DNA from: Alkalimonas cellulosilytica
GTDB taxonomy: Bacteria > Pseudomonadota > Gammaproteobacteria > Enterobacterales > Alteromonadaceae
Assembly: GCF_036325985.1 (NCBI RefSeq)
Contig: NZ_JAUHLI010000007.1
Span: 1 to 64,000 of the forward strand
Direction of reading: 5' to 3'
DNA: 64,000 bases
Shown here: piece after piece, positions 33,053-43,282 of the stretch
How the letters are laid out: each line of letters begins with the position of its first letter
How positions within the stretch are numbered: position 1 is the first letter of the stretch
Translations under genes and position numbers: made by a program
The notes under the pieces: generated by a model
The model's database searches: none
What the model saw: the letters and a program-made list of their open reading frames with translations, nothing else
What the model was told of the DNA's origin: nothing

Positions 33053-34194
33053 CTGTCGGTCTTGTTCAGCTGAATATCGGCCTCAAAACCAAACAGCTTG
33101 CCACTCCAGATAAAAAACAGCCAGACAATCACGCCAAAAGGCAAATAGCCAAAATAACCCAGCAATGGCATTTCCGAAAACAGATGGATCACATTCAGAT
33201 AAGGAATGTCATAGACCCAGTAATTCGGATTGGTGATGCTGTCGGTAACAAAGTAATTGCTGCCAAAATTCCAGAACTCCCAAAACAAACCATTGAGCAT
33301 CGACGATACCGCAATCAGCACTCCAGCAGTCCAGTTGCCCTTGGCGATATCGGTAAAAGGCGTCCAGATGTTCAGGCGCTGCAAACAACCGATCAGCACC
33401 AGAAAGGGACCTATCCACACTACCCAGAACAGCGGATAAGGCCAGATCACCATCGCTGCCAACAGCAAAAGACCAAGACCAATCAGCACATTGGCATTTA
33501 GCGGCATCTTAGGGCCATTCTGGTAACGGGCAACCAGTTTCGGAAAGGTATTGAGCAGGCAATACCATTGAAATAACACCGGCGTCACCGTGCTGTAGGT
33601 GAGCAGAAACTCGAAGCTTAGCAGTTGCTGCGACCAGGGTGCTGCCGCCGTATGCGGGTAGTACCAGTTTTCCAACACAAAATAATCGAAAAACTCAAAG
33701 TATACCCAACCGACGATAGACACCAAACCAGCTATGGCCAACAACTTGGGCTGGCGGGAAAACAGCGAATTGCCATTATTACGGTGATATACCAGGCCAT
33801 CCAGCACAAAAATAAAGCCCCACCACAGCGGGGTAAAAGACCAGTACACCAGATTGCCAAACAAGGTGGAATGCGACCACATCAACCACCAGAAAAACAG
33901 GGTGACCACAGCGCCAGCCCAGAACCACCAGGGCAATGGCTTTTTCGTCGCAGCAGGGCCAGGTGTCGCCCCTTTAAAACCAAAGACTTTGGGCCAAAGT
34001 ACCAGTGCGCTGATAAAAACGGCACCAGCGGCAACCAGTAAAAATACCCAAGCATTAAAGCCTGGCGCCTCGCCCTGGAATTGCGGTGGAAAGACGCCAA
34101 AACCCGGCGGCAAGTGCTCCGGGTAAACAAACCAAGCCACTGCCAAGGGGACCAGCAGAGTGGCCAGAATAGGCCAGAGTAATTGAATACGCAT
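33049..34194 (-). CDS. Unknown polytopic membrane protein downstream of TonB receptor
   Basis: A 381-residue, tryptophan-rich inner-membrane protein with about 9-10 hydrophobic helices, for example LWPILATLLVPLAVAWFVYP, AWVFLLVAAGAVFISALVLWP and FWAGAVVTLFFWWLMW. No transporter signature is recognised. The ATG at 34194 is preferred because GGGAG precedes it by five bases; another in-frame ATG lies at 34215. The ribosome binding site is in the stem of a hairpin. The gene starts 45 bases after the TonB-dependent receptor and is probably co-transcribed with it, suggesting a role in handling the same nutrient. Confidence 0.65.
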   Translation of the reverse strand: MRIQLLWPILATLLVPLAVAWFVYPEHLPPGFGVFPPQFQGEAPGFNAWVFLLVAAGAVFISALVLWPKVFGFKGATPGPAATKKPLPWWFWAGAVVTLFFWWLMWSHSTLFGNLVYWSFTPLWWGFIFVLDGLVYHRNNGNSLFSRQPKLLAIAGLVSIVGWVYFEFFDYFVLENWYYPHTAAAPWSQQLLSFEFLLTYSTVTPVLFQWYCLLNTFPKLVARYQNGPKMPLNANVLIGLGLLLLAAMVIWPYPLFWVVWIGPFLVLIGCLQRLNIWTPFTDIAKGNWTAGVLIAVSSMLNGLFWEFWNFGSNYFVTDSITNPNYWVYDIPYLNVIHLFSEMPLLGYFGYLPFGVIVWLFFIWSGKLFGFEADIQLNKTDS

Positions 34195-34196
34195 TG

Positions 34197-34229
34197 AAGC
34201 TCCCTTTATTATCATGGTTTAGGGAGCTT
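34197..34229 (-). promoter_or_regulatory. Hairpin masking the ribosome binding site of the membrane-protein gene
   Basis: In the mRNA (minus strand) AAGCTCCCT pairs with AGGGAGCTT across a 15-base loop. The 3' arm contains GGGAG, the ribosome binding site of the ATG at 34194. An alternative in-frame ATG (34215) lies in the loop. The structure would keep translation of the second gene low relative to the receptor, or make it conditional. Confidence 0.5.
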
Positions 34230-34239
34230 GGCGCACAGC

Positions 34240-36486
34240 TCAGAACTGGTAACTTAGCTCAATGCCAAGCTGCCTTGCTTCACCACGCAGCTGTGTGTAG
34301 GCCCCCAACGCAGCTACAGAGTCAAACTTCAGCTCTGCATATTTCTGATTAAACAGGTTTTTTCCCCACAAAGCCAGCTCCAAATCAGAGCTGAGCTGCC
34401 AGCCCAGCCGGCCATGCCAAAGGGCATAACCATCCTGGCGGGCATAGGGATCTTGGTATTGATCGAAATAAATAGCCGATTGGTAGCGAACCCCCAACTG
34501 CCAGTGAAGCGCTTGCTCCGCCAACACCAGTTGTTGCTCAATACTGGCTCCAATGGTCCATTTCGGGGTAAAGGGCAAGCGGGTATCAGCCACAAAAACA
34601 TCGCCCTGTTGGTACTCACCCAATTTGGCCAGCGGAATATAGCCGACACTGAGCTGCAGCTCCGTCTTGGCTGTCGGCCGGTAACGCCAGTCGGACTCAA
34701 GTCCGGCAATCCGGCCATCACCGGCATTTTTCAGTACATGGTAAGGCGCTGTGCCACTGCTGATATTGACGAAGGTCTGCTGATCGCGGTAATCGTAGTA
34801 AAACAGCGCCAGATCCCAGAATAAACTGGCATCGTTCGAGCGCCAGCGACTGCCCAGCTCCCAGGCGTGCAGGTATTCTGGATCATAGGCTGAGTCGACC
34901 GCTTCTTCGGGACTGGAAGAAAAACCAGCATTGTAGCCACCACTTTTATAACCGCGCGAATAACTGTAATACAGGCTGTGCCGTTGGTTCAGCCGCTGGA
35001 TCAGCGCCAGCTTACCGGTCCACTCGGTATCCGAGACTTTACCGGTCAGATCCCAAAAATCATCCAGGTAAAACGCCACGGTATCCAGATCGGCATTGGC
35101 ATGATAGCGGGTTTGTTCATCGGTCAAACGCACTCCCGCGGTGAGCTGCCAGTCACTGGAAAGTTGTTGCTCTAGTTGGGCATAAGCCGCTATGGCTTCA
35201 TTGCGCAAACGGTTACGATAAATGAAAGTAGCAGGCACCGCTGCAAGCTCTGGTACCGCCCTGAAATCACGGAATAAATCCAGCTCATTGTTTTGCACCA
35301 GCCGCTCATTCAGGTAAAACAAACCGGCAGTCCAAAAGCGCTCTGGCTGCTGCCAGAACCAGGTGACTTCCTGACTGAAAAACTCGTTATCCGAACCCAA
35401 TATGCCTTCAATAAACTGGCCCGGTCCATCAGCATCCCAGGAGTGAAAACGGTTAAAGCTTTTGTAGGCCGTGATCGACTTCATGCTGACGCTATCCGAT
35501 AAAGCACGCTCCAGCTGCAAACTGGTGCCCCAGCTGTCGGTTCGGTTGCGTTTGTCTCCGGTATTAGCACTGGTAGTCCAGTAATCATCACTTGGCACCG
35601 CAAAACCAAAGTTATCCACGCAGTCGCGGCTGCCCACTTCGGCCGGACTGCAGCGCTCCCCAGTGGCCAGATCGCGGAAAACACCGGCACTGTAGACCGG
35701 CTTGGGCTGACCGGACCAATGCTCGGAATGCAAACGCCACAGCAGCGACCAGCCTTGCCACTCACTGCTTAGCAGCAAGCGGAAGCTGGCCTGCTCCATC
35801 CCACCGCCATCAGCGCCGGGAAACAGATTGGTCATGCTGTATTGGTAATCCTGCCAATTAAAAGCAAAACGGGCTGCGGTGTTCTCACTGACAGGGGCAT
35901 TGACCGCCCCTTGCACACGGTAACTTTGCTGCTCGGCCGCACTGGCACGGATATAGCCAGAAAACTCATGCTCTGGCAGGCGTGATCGCAACAGCACAGC
36001 ACCACCGGTGGTATTACGACCAAACAAAGTGCCCTGCGGGCCACGCAACACCTCTACCCGCTCCAGGTCGAACAGCTGACCGGTCAGAAAATTTGCACCG
36101 CCACTGACTACCTCATCGCTGTATATGGCAATCGGTGAGATGGTCGAGGTGTTGTAATCGAACATACCAACACCGCGCAGGGTAAACGCTGGTGTAGTGC
36201 CTTCGGCAGCTGCCTGGCTGGCAATAAAATTCGGTACCAAAGCGGCCAGCTCGACGGCATCTTTAATCTGGCGTTGCTGCAGATAATCGCCATCAATCAG
36301 GCTGACAGCCACCGAGACATCGTGCACATCCTGGCTGCGGCGCTGCGCGAACACCTCAATGCGTTCCACCTCATCGGTAGTGGTATTATCGGTAGGCGCA
36401 GTTGCGGCTTGAGCAGCCAAAACGGCGGGGCCAAAACAAACCATCGCAACAGCCACTGCCGTTGCAGAAAGGCGAGTTATCATCAT
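34240..36486 (-). CDS. TonB-dependent outer-membrane receptor
   Basis: A 748-residue receptor starting at one of the two adjacent ATG codons at 36486/36483, with AGGAAA upstream. A signal peptide (SATAVAVAMVCFGPAVLAAQA) is followed by a TonB box (VERIEVFAQRR). The plug domain has LAALVPNFIASQAAAEGTTPAFTLRGVG, YSDEV and LFDLERVEVLRGPQGTLFGRNTTGGAVLLRS, and the beta-barrel ends in the aromatic LSYQF. The plug style (YSDEV, GRNTTGG) resembles receptors for siderophores, vitamins or plant compounds in aquatic proteobacteria; the substrate is not evident. It forms a probable operon with the polytopic membrane protein downstream. Confidence 0.9.
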   Translation of the reverse strand: MMITRLSATAVAVAMVCFGPAVLAAQAATAPTDNTTTDEVERIEVFAQRRSQDVHDVSVAVSLIDGDYLQQRQIKDAVELAALVPNFIASQAAAEGTTPAFTLRGVGMFDYNTSTISPIAIYSDEVVSGGANFLTGQLFDLERVEVLRGPQGTLFGRNTTGGAVLLRSRLPEHEFSGYIRASAAEQQSYRVQGAVNAPVSENTAARFAFNWQDYQYSMTNLFPGADGGGMEQASFRLLLSSEWQGWSLLWRLHSEHWSGQPKPVYSAGVFRDLATGERCSPAEVGSRDCVDNFGFAVPSDDYWTTSANTGDKRNRTDSWGTSLQLERALSDSVSMKSITAYKSFNRFHSWDADGPGQFIEGILGSDNEFFSQEVTWFWQQPERFWTAGLFYLNERLVQNNELDLFRDFRAVPELAAVPATFIYRNRLRNEAIAAYAQLEQQLSSDWQLTAGVRLTDEQTRYHANADLDTVAFYLDDFWDLTGKVSDTEWTGKLALIQRLNQRHSLYYSYSRGYKSGGYNAGFSSSPEEAVDSAYDPEYLHAWELGSRWRSNDASLFWDLALFYYDYRDQQTFVNISSGTAPYHVLKNAGDGRIAGLESDWRYRPTAKTELQLSVGYIPLAKLGEYQQGDVFVADTRLPFTPKWTIGASIEQQLVLAEQALHWQLGVRYQSAIYFDQYQDPYARQDGYALWHGRLGWQLSSDLELALWGKNLFNQKYAELKFDSVAALGAYTQLRGEARQLGIELSYQF

Positions 36487-36696
36487 AATTTCCTGACTTC
36501 GATGCATCCCAGCACAGTCTGTTTGCTGTCGCTACCCCTGCGACAAACGGGCATTTAAGTTATTCGTGAAATAGTATCGGAGTCTTGTTTACAACTCAAA
36601 CGATAATGCCAGCTGACCATGCAATCTGTCTGCTGCACTTTATTGTTTGCATGAATAGGATTAAGCTTAGGCTGATGAGGTTAAAGGCAGAGACCG

Positions 36697-39600
36697 ATGC
36701 ACCAACTTGCTGAATTCAGTCCTATCAATGAGCTGGCACCCTTAGGTTCAGAATATCGGCTTTTCGTTGCCGAACACCCACAACTTGGCAAAGTGTTTTT
36801 GCTGCAACACCCCAAAGCCTTCGTCAACCAGCAGCAAGCTGAACGACCCGACTTTGTTGCTCCTGTCATCGCGGCCTTTACCGACGATCATTGGCGTTAT
36901 CTGGTACTATCAGCCACAGCATACCCTCTGAGCTTTAGCCAGTTGCAACAGCGCATTCAGCAAGGTCAGATCAGAGGGTTGAATGCCATCATCAGCCTAT
37001 CTCAGCTGCTGCAAAAAGCCCATCAAGCCGGCTATATTTTGCGCGAGCTGAATGCTGTGGCGCTGTATTGGTCCGACGATGCCAGTCAGGTGCTACTGCT
37101 GCATTGCCCACAGGCCTCAACCATCCAAACCGTCCGACCTGGCTTGAGTAAAACAACACTTGCGTTGCAAAGCTTGCAGACACTGGCCCCTGAGGCAAGC
37201 GGCCGGATTAACTGCCCGTTGGATCAGCGGGCTGATTTATACAGCCTTGGAGTGTTGGCTTATGCCCTCTTGGCTGGTGACTTTCCGTTTACCCAGCAAG
37301 ATGCACTTGCATTAATTCATGCCCATATTGCCAAAGCCCCTCCCCCGCTCACCGAACACCACACAGCCAGGGATGCTCGCTTACAGCAGATTATACAGGC
37401 CTTGCTGCAAAAGGATCCTAACCAACGTTATCAATCAGTCACCGCTGTCCTGGCTGACTTTGAGCGCTGCCTTGAGCCCTACAATGAACAAAGCCCATTC
37501 GAGCCAGCGCTTTATCAGGGCATGCAACGTTTGCTCTTTCCGGAACACCTTTATGAACGCGAGCAAGATCTGGAAACCCTGGAGCAAGCGTTTCATGAAG
37601 CCAGCAGCGGTGCAGGCAGCCAACTGGTGGTGGTACGCGGCTATTCGGGCTCTGGTAAAACCAGCCTGATTGAGCAATTGCCCCCGAAAACCTTGGGCAG
37701 TAAAAGCTTTTTTATCCAGGGCAAACAAGATCAATACCTGCAGAGTCGTTTTTACTCGGCGTTAAGTGCTGCTTTGGCACAGCTGGCCGAAGCTATTTTG
37801 CAAGAGCCAACGGATGCTTTGCAACGTTGGCGCCACCAACTGCAACAAGCGGCCGGAGAGGACGCCTACCTGTTGTGCGAGCTGGCTCCTGAATGGCAAC
37901 CAATCCTGCAAGCTGGTCCTAAAGCCACGGCAAGCAATAGCGGCAACACCGAGCTAAGACGCTTTGATCAACTGACTTACCGCTTGCTGCAGGTCGTTGC
38001 CAGCCAGGGCTATACGGTGATATTATTTCTGGATGATCTGCAGTGGGCGGATCGGGCGACGCTGCGCTGGCTGGAACAACTGGCCTGCGAGCACGACCAG
38101 CAACGACTGTTATTGCTACTCAGTTATCGTGATAATGAGGTGCAGGAGCAGCATCCCTTAAGCTTCACACTGGAAGCACTTACCCGCAGCCCGATGGTTC
38201 AACACCAACTGGAGCTAACCCCGTTATCCGCTCAGGCTATTTTGCACTTGTTGGCTGATACCCTCCAAACCAGTACAGAACAGGTTTCGCCTTTGGCTGA
38301 GTTGTTGTTGCAAAAAACCAGCGGCAACCCTTTCTATCTCAAACAGCTGATGCAAAAGCTGCACGAAACGCAACTACTACAATACAACGAGACTGCTGGC
38401 TGGCATTGGGACAGCAGAGCCATTGCGCAGTTAAACATTACCGACAACCATGCAGCCATTACATCCGAGCGTTTGTCCCGTTATCCAACTAAAATCCAGC
38501 GTTTATTTCAATGGATCGCACTCTTGGGTGAAAGTGCCAGTGTCCCTCAACTGGCTGAACTGGCTGAGCTTGGTCTATCGGAACTGGAGCAGCAGCTTTC
38601 CGAGGCCATTAACAGCGGCATACTGATTGCGTATACCACAGCGGATGGCAAAACATTGGATGCGATCCGTTTTGCGCATGATCGCCTGCAGCAAGCGGCA
38701 TTTCAGCTCAGTGATCAAGTCACCTTGCAGCAACTGAACTTGCAGATTGCCCTGCATCAATACGGTAAATTATCCGCAGCACAGCAAGACGCCGACGTTC
38801 TGAGTTACATTCATCATTTTAATGCAGCTTTGCCGCTCAGCCTTGAGCATTGTCCTGCCACTCGTCTTGCTGAGCTCAATCTGCTGGCTGGTCAAAAAGC
38901 ACTTGCCAGCAATGCCTATCACAGCGCGCAGCGTTTGTTGCAACAAGCCAAGGATCTGTTGCAGCAAACATCCAACCAGCTTTTGCAAACAAAGATACTA
39001 CTTGCACTGGCTCGAAGTGCCTACCTGACGCAGCAGTATGAGCTGGCTTGGGACAATTGCCAGCTGCTAGCCACCATCTGCCAGGATCCGGTGCAGCGTC
39101 TGGAAAACTGCCAACAACAAATACTGATTTTGTTTGCAAAGAACCAGCTACACGAAGCCTATCAGCTGGCCAGCCAACAACTAGAGACCGTTGGTGTGCA
39201 TATTGGTATTGACGAAAGCGTGGTGCAACAGTATCCCCAGCTGCTGCAGGAATACGATGCTGACCATATCCAGGGCTTGCTGCAACAAACCGAAGTCACA
39301 GAGCCACTGCAGCTTCAAATCATGGAAATTCTCGGCATGTTGTTCACCGTGGCGTACATTATCAGTCCGCTCCATTACATGACCGTGAGCTATCAGCTGA
39401 TGGCCATCAGCCTGCGGCAAGGCCATAGCAATGCATCAGCGCTTGGCTATCTCGGTCATGCCATGCATTTGATTGCTCTGTTTGGTCAGTACGACAAAGC
39501 CCTGGAGTTTGCTGATCTGGCGCTGCAAGTCGATGCAGGTTTTAGCGGTAAATTCAGGGCTCAGCTGCATTTTCAACGTGCAGCAGCGGTTTTACCCTGG

Positions 39601-42600
39601 AATGTTTCACTGGCCAGCTCGCTGGCTGCTTTGGATGAAAGTCAGCAACTTGGTTTAAAGGATGGGCAACTCGAGTACGCGGCCCACTCGGTGCTTTTTG
39701 CCAGCTTCTACCGGGCTCTGAGTGGTCAACCGCTCCATGACGTTCATCGCTTCGGCGAGCAAAGCATCCAATTTTTGACAGAAAAACAATTCCCATACAA
39801 CTTGCTCTTTTGTCAGTTATGGCATCAGTCCATTCTGACTCTGCAAGGGCCTGCAGACAGCGGCCACTTGCTGGAAGGCGAGTCCTTCCGGGAGTCTACC
39901 CAGTTAGCCGAGCTGCAACAGCCACACAATGTGACCCTGCTGTTTTGTTACCACCTCTTAAAACTGATGCACGCTTACTGGTTTGAAACGGGTCAGGAAG
40001 CGGAGCACCTGCAACAAGCAGAGCCGTTAGTTGATGTGGCATTGGCGTTGTACCATCAAACTGAGTTCTATTTTTTCCGGGGATTAACCGCGGCCAGGCA
40101 GCTACAGGCAGCCTCTGATGACCCATTGCAGATTTGGCAACAACGGCTGCAAGAGAGCCTGGAAAAACTGCAGAACTGGGCCAGGCAATGCCCGGAGAAT
40201 TTTCAACATAAGGTGTTGTTATTGCAAGCCGAGCAAGCCGCGTTGATGAATCAACCAGCGGCTTGGCAGCTGTATCAGCAAGCTATCGCAGCGGCTGAGC
40301 AGCAGGGGTTTATCCAACACCTGGCGCTGGCTCACGAACGGGCTGCTGCGTATTGGCAAGGGCAACAACAAGCTGCCTATGCCCTTTCACACCGGGCTGC
40401 GGCTACCCGCAGCTACCTTAGCTGGCAGTGCCCGGCTAAAGCTGAGCAACTGCAACAAAAATACCCCGAGCTGAATCAACACCCTTTATTGCAGTCTCAC
40501 CGTGAAAGCCAGGTCAATCAGCAGTTGGATTTGGCATCCGTATTGAAAGCGGCAGAAACCCTGACCGGCCGGGTAGATCTGAATGCTTTTTTACTGCGGA
40601 TGCTGCAGTTGATGGCTGAAAATGCCGGTGCCGAAGATGCCTGTTTGTTGATGCGAACAGATAAAGAGCAGTTGCAGCTGCAAGCATGCACCATGGCAGA
40701 GCCGCCACAGTTGCCCGAAAAGCTGTTGAGTTTGGTGCAGCGCAGCAAAAAAAGCCGCTTGATCAATGATACCCGCCAGAGTCACTTTTTTGCAGCCATG
40801 CCCGCCCCGCCAAGCTCCGTTCTTTGTATCCCAATCGTAGTCAATGATAGCTTTCGGGGCCTGCTTTACCTGCAACACCAAAAGTTGAGCGGTGCCTTTC
40901 AGCAAGAGCGTATCAAGGTACTGCAACTGCTGGCCAACCAAACGGCCATTTTGTTTGAGAATACCCGTCTATCGCAGCAATTGCTGGAAGCCAATAGAAA
41001 TCTGGAACAGAAAATTGCCGGCCGTACCCGCGAGCTGGCTCAGGCAAAAATACGGGCTGAAGCCGCTACCGAAGCCAAGTCCGCTTTTCTGGCCAGAATG
41101 AGTCATGAAATACGCACACCAATTAATGCGGTGATTGGTTTGAGTCGACTGGCCAGCAAAAACTGTCAGGAGCCGGAGCAACAGGATTACCTGAAAAAAA
41201 TTCGTGGTTCCGGCGAGATGTTGCTGAGTCTTATCAACGACATTCTGGATTTTTCCAAAGTCGAAGCCGGTAAATTAACGCTGGAAAAAGCACGTTTCTC
41301 ACTGAGTCAGGTGGTGCAGCAAGCCATTAACATGACCGCTCTCAAAGCCCATAGCAAAGGACTGGAGCTGGTATCGGATTTATCCGCCGAAATTCCGGTT
41401 GAACTGATTGGTGACTCGTTGCGGGTCCAGCAGTTATTGGTGAATTTGTTAAATAATGCCATCAAGTTTACTGATACCGGCTCTGTCTGCCTGATGTTAC
41501 ACGGCAACCGCCAACCGGAAGGACGTTACAAGCTGCATGGTTCAGTCACCGATACAGGTATTGGTATGACCATGCAACAGCAACAGAAACTGTTTCAATC
41601 CTTCCATCAGGCGGATGAGTCCGTGACCCGTAAATACGGTGGCTCTGGCCTCGGTTTAACCATCTGCAAACAATTGTGCGAGCTGATGCAAGGCGAGATC
41701 TGGGTCGAAAGTGAGGCTGGTTACGGTACCACGTTTTACTTCACCATTGAGCTGCAGGCGGCTGCCACACAACCCAGCCAGAAACACAAAGCGCTGGCTA
41801 AACGTCAGCTAAAAGCCTTAGTCGTAGACGATATGGCGCTGACGCGAATGGTCTTGCTGAAGCAATTGGATGAGCTGGGAGTGCAAGCTGAGCAATGCAG
41901 CAACGGCATGGATGCCATTGAGCGCATAGAAAAAGCCGAAGCCAATCATGCAGCCTATGACTTTATCCTGATGGACTGGCGCATGCCCGGTATGGATGGC
42001 ATTGAAACAGCGCGCAGCATTCAAAAGCGGCTTGGCTCACGTAGCCCCCATATTCTGATGGTGTCTGCTTACGACAAAGCGCAGGCGAAAGCCAGTATGA
42101 CGGATGTGCAGATTGAGCAGTTCCTGGAAAAACCGGTCAATTACTCCATGCTGCTGGATGCCATCAGCCCTCTGCTTTACCAGCAGCAAACAGATGGCAG
42201 CGAACACAAACCATCCGAGTCGTATCTGGTACCGGATCTCAGCCAGAAGCGTCTGTTGCTGGTGGAGGATCACCTGATAAACCGCCAGGTTGCCCTTGGC
42301 TTTTTGCAGGATACCCAAGCGCACATCGACTGCGCGGAAGATGGTTTAGCCGCCTTGCATCTCCTGAAACAGCATCGCTACGATCTGGTTCTGATGGACA
42401 TTCAGATGCCTCGAATGGATGGCTTAACAGCCTGCCGGAAAATACGCCAGGAATTAAAGCTTACATCTTTGCCGGTGATTGCCATGACAGCGCATGCTTT
42501 AGCCGATGATATTGAAAAAAGCCTGGCTGCTGGTATGAATGACCACCTGACCAAACCCATTGAATTGGAAAAACTGTACCAGACGTTACAAAACTACCTG

Positions 42601-43266
42601 GGTGCCAGACTGATAACACCTCATTCCTCTGTGCAAGACACGTCCAACTCCAGCAGCAACGAGCCAGTGACCACAGAAACCAGCGACCAAGAACCGCTGC
42701 TGGATGAACAGAAAGCACGACAGAATCTGAGGCCTCAAGCGAGTATCTACCCTAGCCTGCTGCATATTTTTTATAATGAGCATAAAGACTTGCCAGATAA
42801 ATTGCATCACCTGCTCCAACATCAGGACGTTGATGCCTTGTTACGGGAAATGCACTCCTTAAAAGCAGCGGCTGCTTACATCGGTGCCTTTGGTATCGCA
42901 AGCCAATGCAGTGAGCTCGAAAATCAACTACGGCACCCACCTGCTGAACACGCTGAACTGCCAGCCCTGGTGTTACAACTCGAGCAGCTCTTATCCCTGC
43001 TTCGCTCTAAACTGCAGCAGATTGAGCCGCAACCGCAGCAGCAGATCAGCAAGACAGAACTGAAACGTGAGCTTCAGCAACTTCTGCCACTGTTGCAACA
43101 ATCCGACTTTGCTGCAGAGCAACTGCTTGAACGACTGAAGCCGTTATGCGAGGCATCTGATTTTGCTGCAAAGCTAGCCGAACTAAGCCATACTGTAGCC
43201 AATGTTGAATTTGAACAGGCCTGCGAGCAACTCGAGGCTTTGCTCAAGCAACTGCAAGCTGAATAA
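36697..43266 (+). CDS. Giant kinase-like/AAA ATPase/hybrid histidine kinase fusion
   Basis: A 2189-residue cytosolic signalling protein. Domains: a Ser/Thr-kinase-like domain (1-265), a predicted ATPase with Walker A (VVRGYSGSGKTS, about 310-321) and Walker B (VILFLDDLQWAD, about 441-452), a long helical repeat region (about 560-1270), GAF (about 1300-1430), a coiled coil, HisKA with H1470 (MSHEIRTP), HATPase (NLLNNAIKFT near 1583; GSGLGLTIC), two receivers (D1760 and D1901), and an HPt domain with H2053 (EMHSLKAAA). The kinase-like domain keeps the APE-to-DLYSLGVLAYALL half. It lacks the catalytic aspartate (LREL where HRDL is expected) and the DFG motif, so it is probably a pseudokinase. 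It is followed 16 bases later by a receiver-diguanylate cyclase, a likely output partner. Confidence 0.92.
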   Translation: MHQLAEFSPINELAPLGSEYRLFVAEHPQLGKVFLLQHPKAFVNQQQAERPDFVAPVIAAFTDDHWRYLVLSATAYPLSFSQLQQRIQQGQIRGLNAIISLSQLLQKAHQAGYILRELNAVALYWSDDASQVLLLHCPQASTIQTVRPGLSKTTLALQSLQTLAPEASGRINCPLDQRADLYSLGVLAYALLAGDFPFTQQDALALIHAHIAKAPPPLTEHHTARDARLQQIIQALLQKDPNQRYQSVTAVLADFERCLEPYNEQSPFEPALYQGMQRLLFPEHLYEREQDLETLEQAFHEASSGAGSQLVVVRGYSGSGKTSLIEQLPPKTLGSKSFFIQGKQDQYLQSRFYSALSAALAQLAEAILQEPTDALQRWRHQLQQAAGEDAYLLCELAPEWQPILQAGPKATASNSGNTELRRFDQLTYRLLQVVASQGYTVILFLDDLQWADRATLRWLEQLACEHDQQRLLLLLSYRDNEVQEQHPLSFTLEALTRSPMVQHQLELTPLSAQAILHLLADTLQTSTEQVSPLAELLLQKTSGNPFYLKQLMQKLHETQLLQYNETAGWHWDSRAIAQLNITDNHAAITSERLSRYPTKIQRLFQWIALLGESASVPQLAELAELGLSELEQQLSEAINSGILIAYTTADGKTLDAIRFAHDRLQQAAFQLSDQVTLQQLNLQIALHQYGKLSAAQQDADVLSYIHHFNAALPLSLEHCPATRLAELNLLAGQKALASNAYHSAQRLLQQAKDLLQQTSNQLLQTKILLALARSAYLTQQYELAWDNCQLLATICQDPVQRLENCQQQILILFAKNQLHEAYQLASQQLETVGVHIGIDESVVQQYPQLLQEYDADHIQGLLQQTEVTEPLQLQIMEILGMLFTVAYIISPLHYMTVSYQLMAISLRQGHSNASALGYLGHAMHLIALFGQYDKALEFADLALQVDAGFSGKFRAQLHFQRAAAVLPWNVSLASSLAALDESQQLGLKDGQLEYAAHSVLFASFYRALSGQPLHDVHRFGEQSIQFLTEKQFPYNLLFCQLWHQSILTLQGPADSGHLLEGESFRESTQLAELQQPHNVTLLFCYHLLKLMHAYWFETGQEAEHLQQAEPLVDVALALYHQTEFYFFRGLTAARQLQAASDDPLQIWQQRLQESLEKLQNWARQCPENFQHKVLLLQAEQAALMNQPAAWQLYQQAIAAAEQQGFIQHLALAHERAAAYWQGQQQAAYALSHRAAATRSYLSWQCPAKAEQLQQKYPELNQHPLLQSHRESQVNQQLDLASVLKAAETLTGRVDLNAFLLRMLQLMAENAGAEDACLLMRTDKEQLQLQACTMAEPPQLPEKLLSLVQRSKKSRLINDTRQSHFFAAMPAPPSSVLCIPIVVNDSFRGLLYLQHQKLSGAFQQERIKVLQLLANQTAILFENTRLSQQLLEANRNLEQKIAGRTRELAQAKIRAEAATEAKSAFLARMSHEIRTPINAVIGLSRLASKNCQEPEQQDYLKKIRGSGEMLLSLINDILDFSKVEAGKLTLEKARFSLSQVVQQAINMTALKAHSKGLELVSDLSAEIPVELIGDSLRVQQLLVNLLNNAIKFTDTGSVCLMLHGNRQPEGRYKLHGSVTDTGIGMTMQQQQKLFQSFHQADESVTRKYGGSGLGLTICKQLCELMQGEIWVESEAGYGTTFYFTIELQAAATQPSQKHKALAKRQLKALVVDDMALTRMVLLKQLDELGVQAEQCSNGMDAIERIEKAEANHAAYDFILMDWRMPGMDGIETARSIQKRLGSRSPHILMVSAYDKAQAKASMTDVQIEQFLEKPVNYSMLLDAISPLLYQQQTDGSEHKPSESYLVPDLSQKRLLLVEDHLINRQVALGFLQDTQAHIDCAEDGLAALHLLKQHRYDLVLMDIQMPRMDGLTACRKIRQELKLTSLPVIAMTAHALADDIEKSLAAGMNDHLTKPIELEKLYQTLQNYLGARLITPHSSVQDTSNSSSNEPVTTETSDQEPLLDEQKARQNLRPQASIYPSLLHIFYNEHKDLPDKLHHLLQHQDVDALLREMHSLKAAAAYIGAFGIASQCSELENQLRHPPAEHAELPALVLQLEQLLSLLRSKLQQIEPQPQQQISKTELKRELQQLLPLLQQSDFAAEQLLERLKPLCEASDFAAKLAELSHTVANVEFEQACEQLEALLKQLQAE

Positions 43267-43282
43267 CAAGGATGTGATTGGA

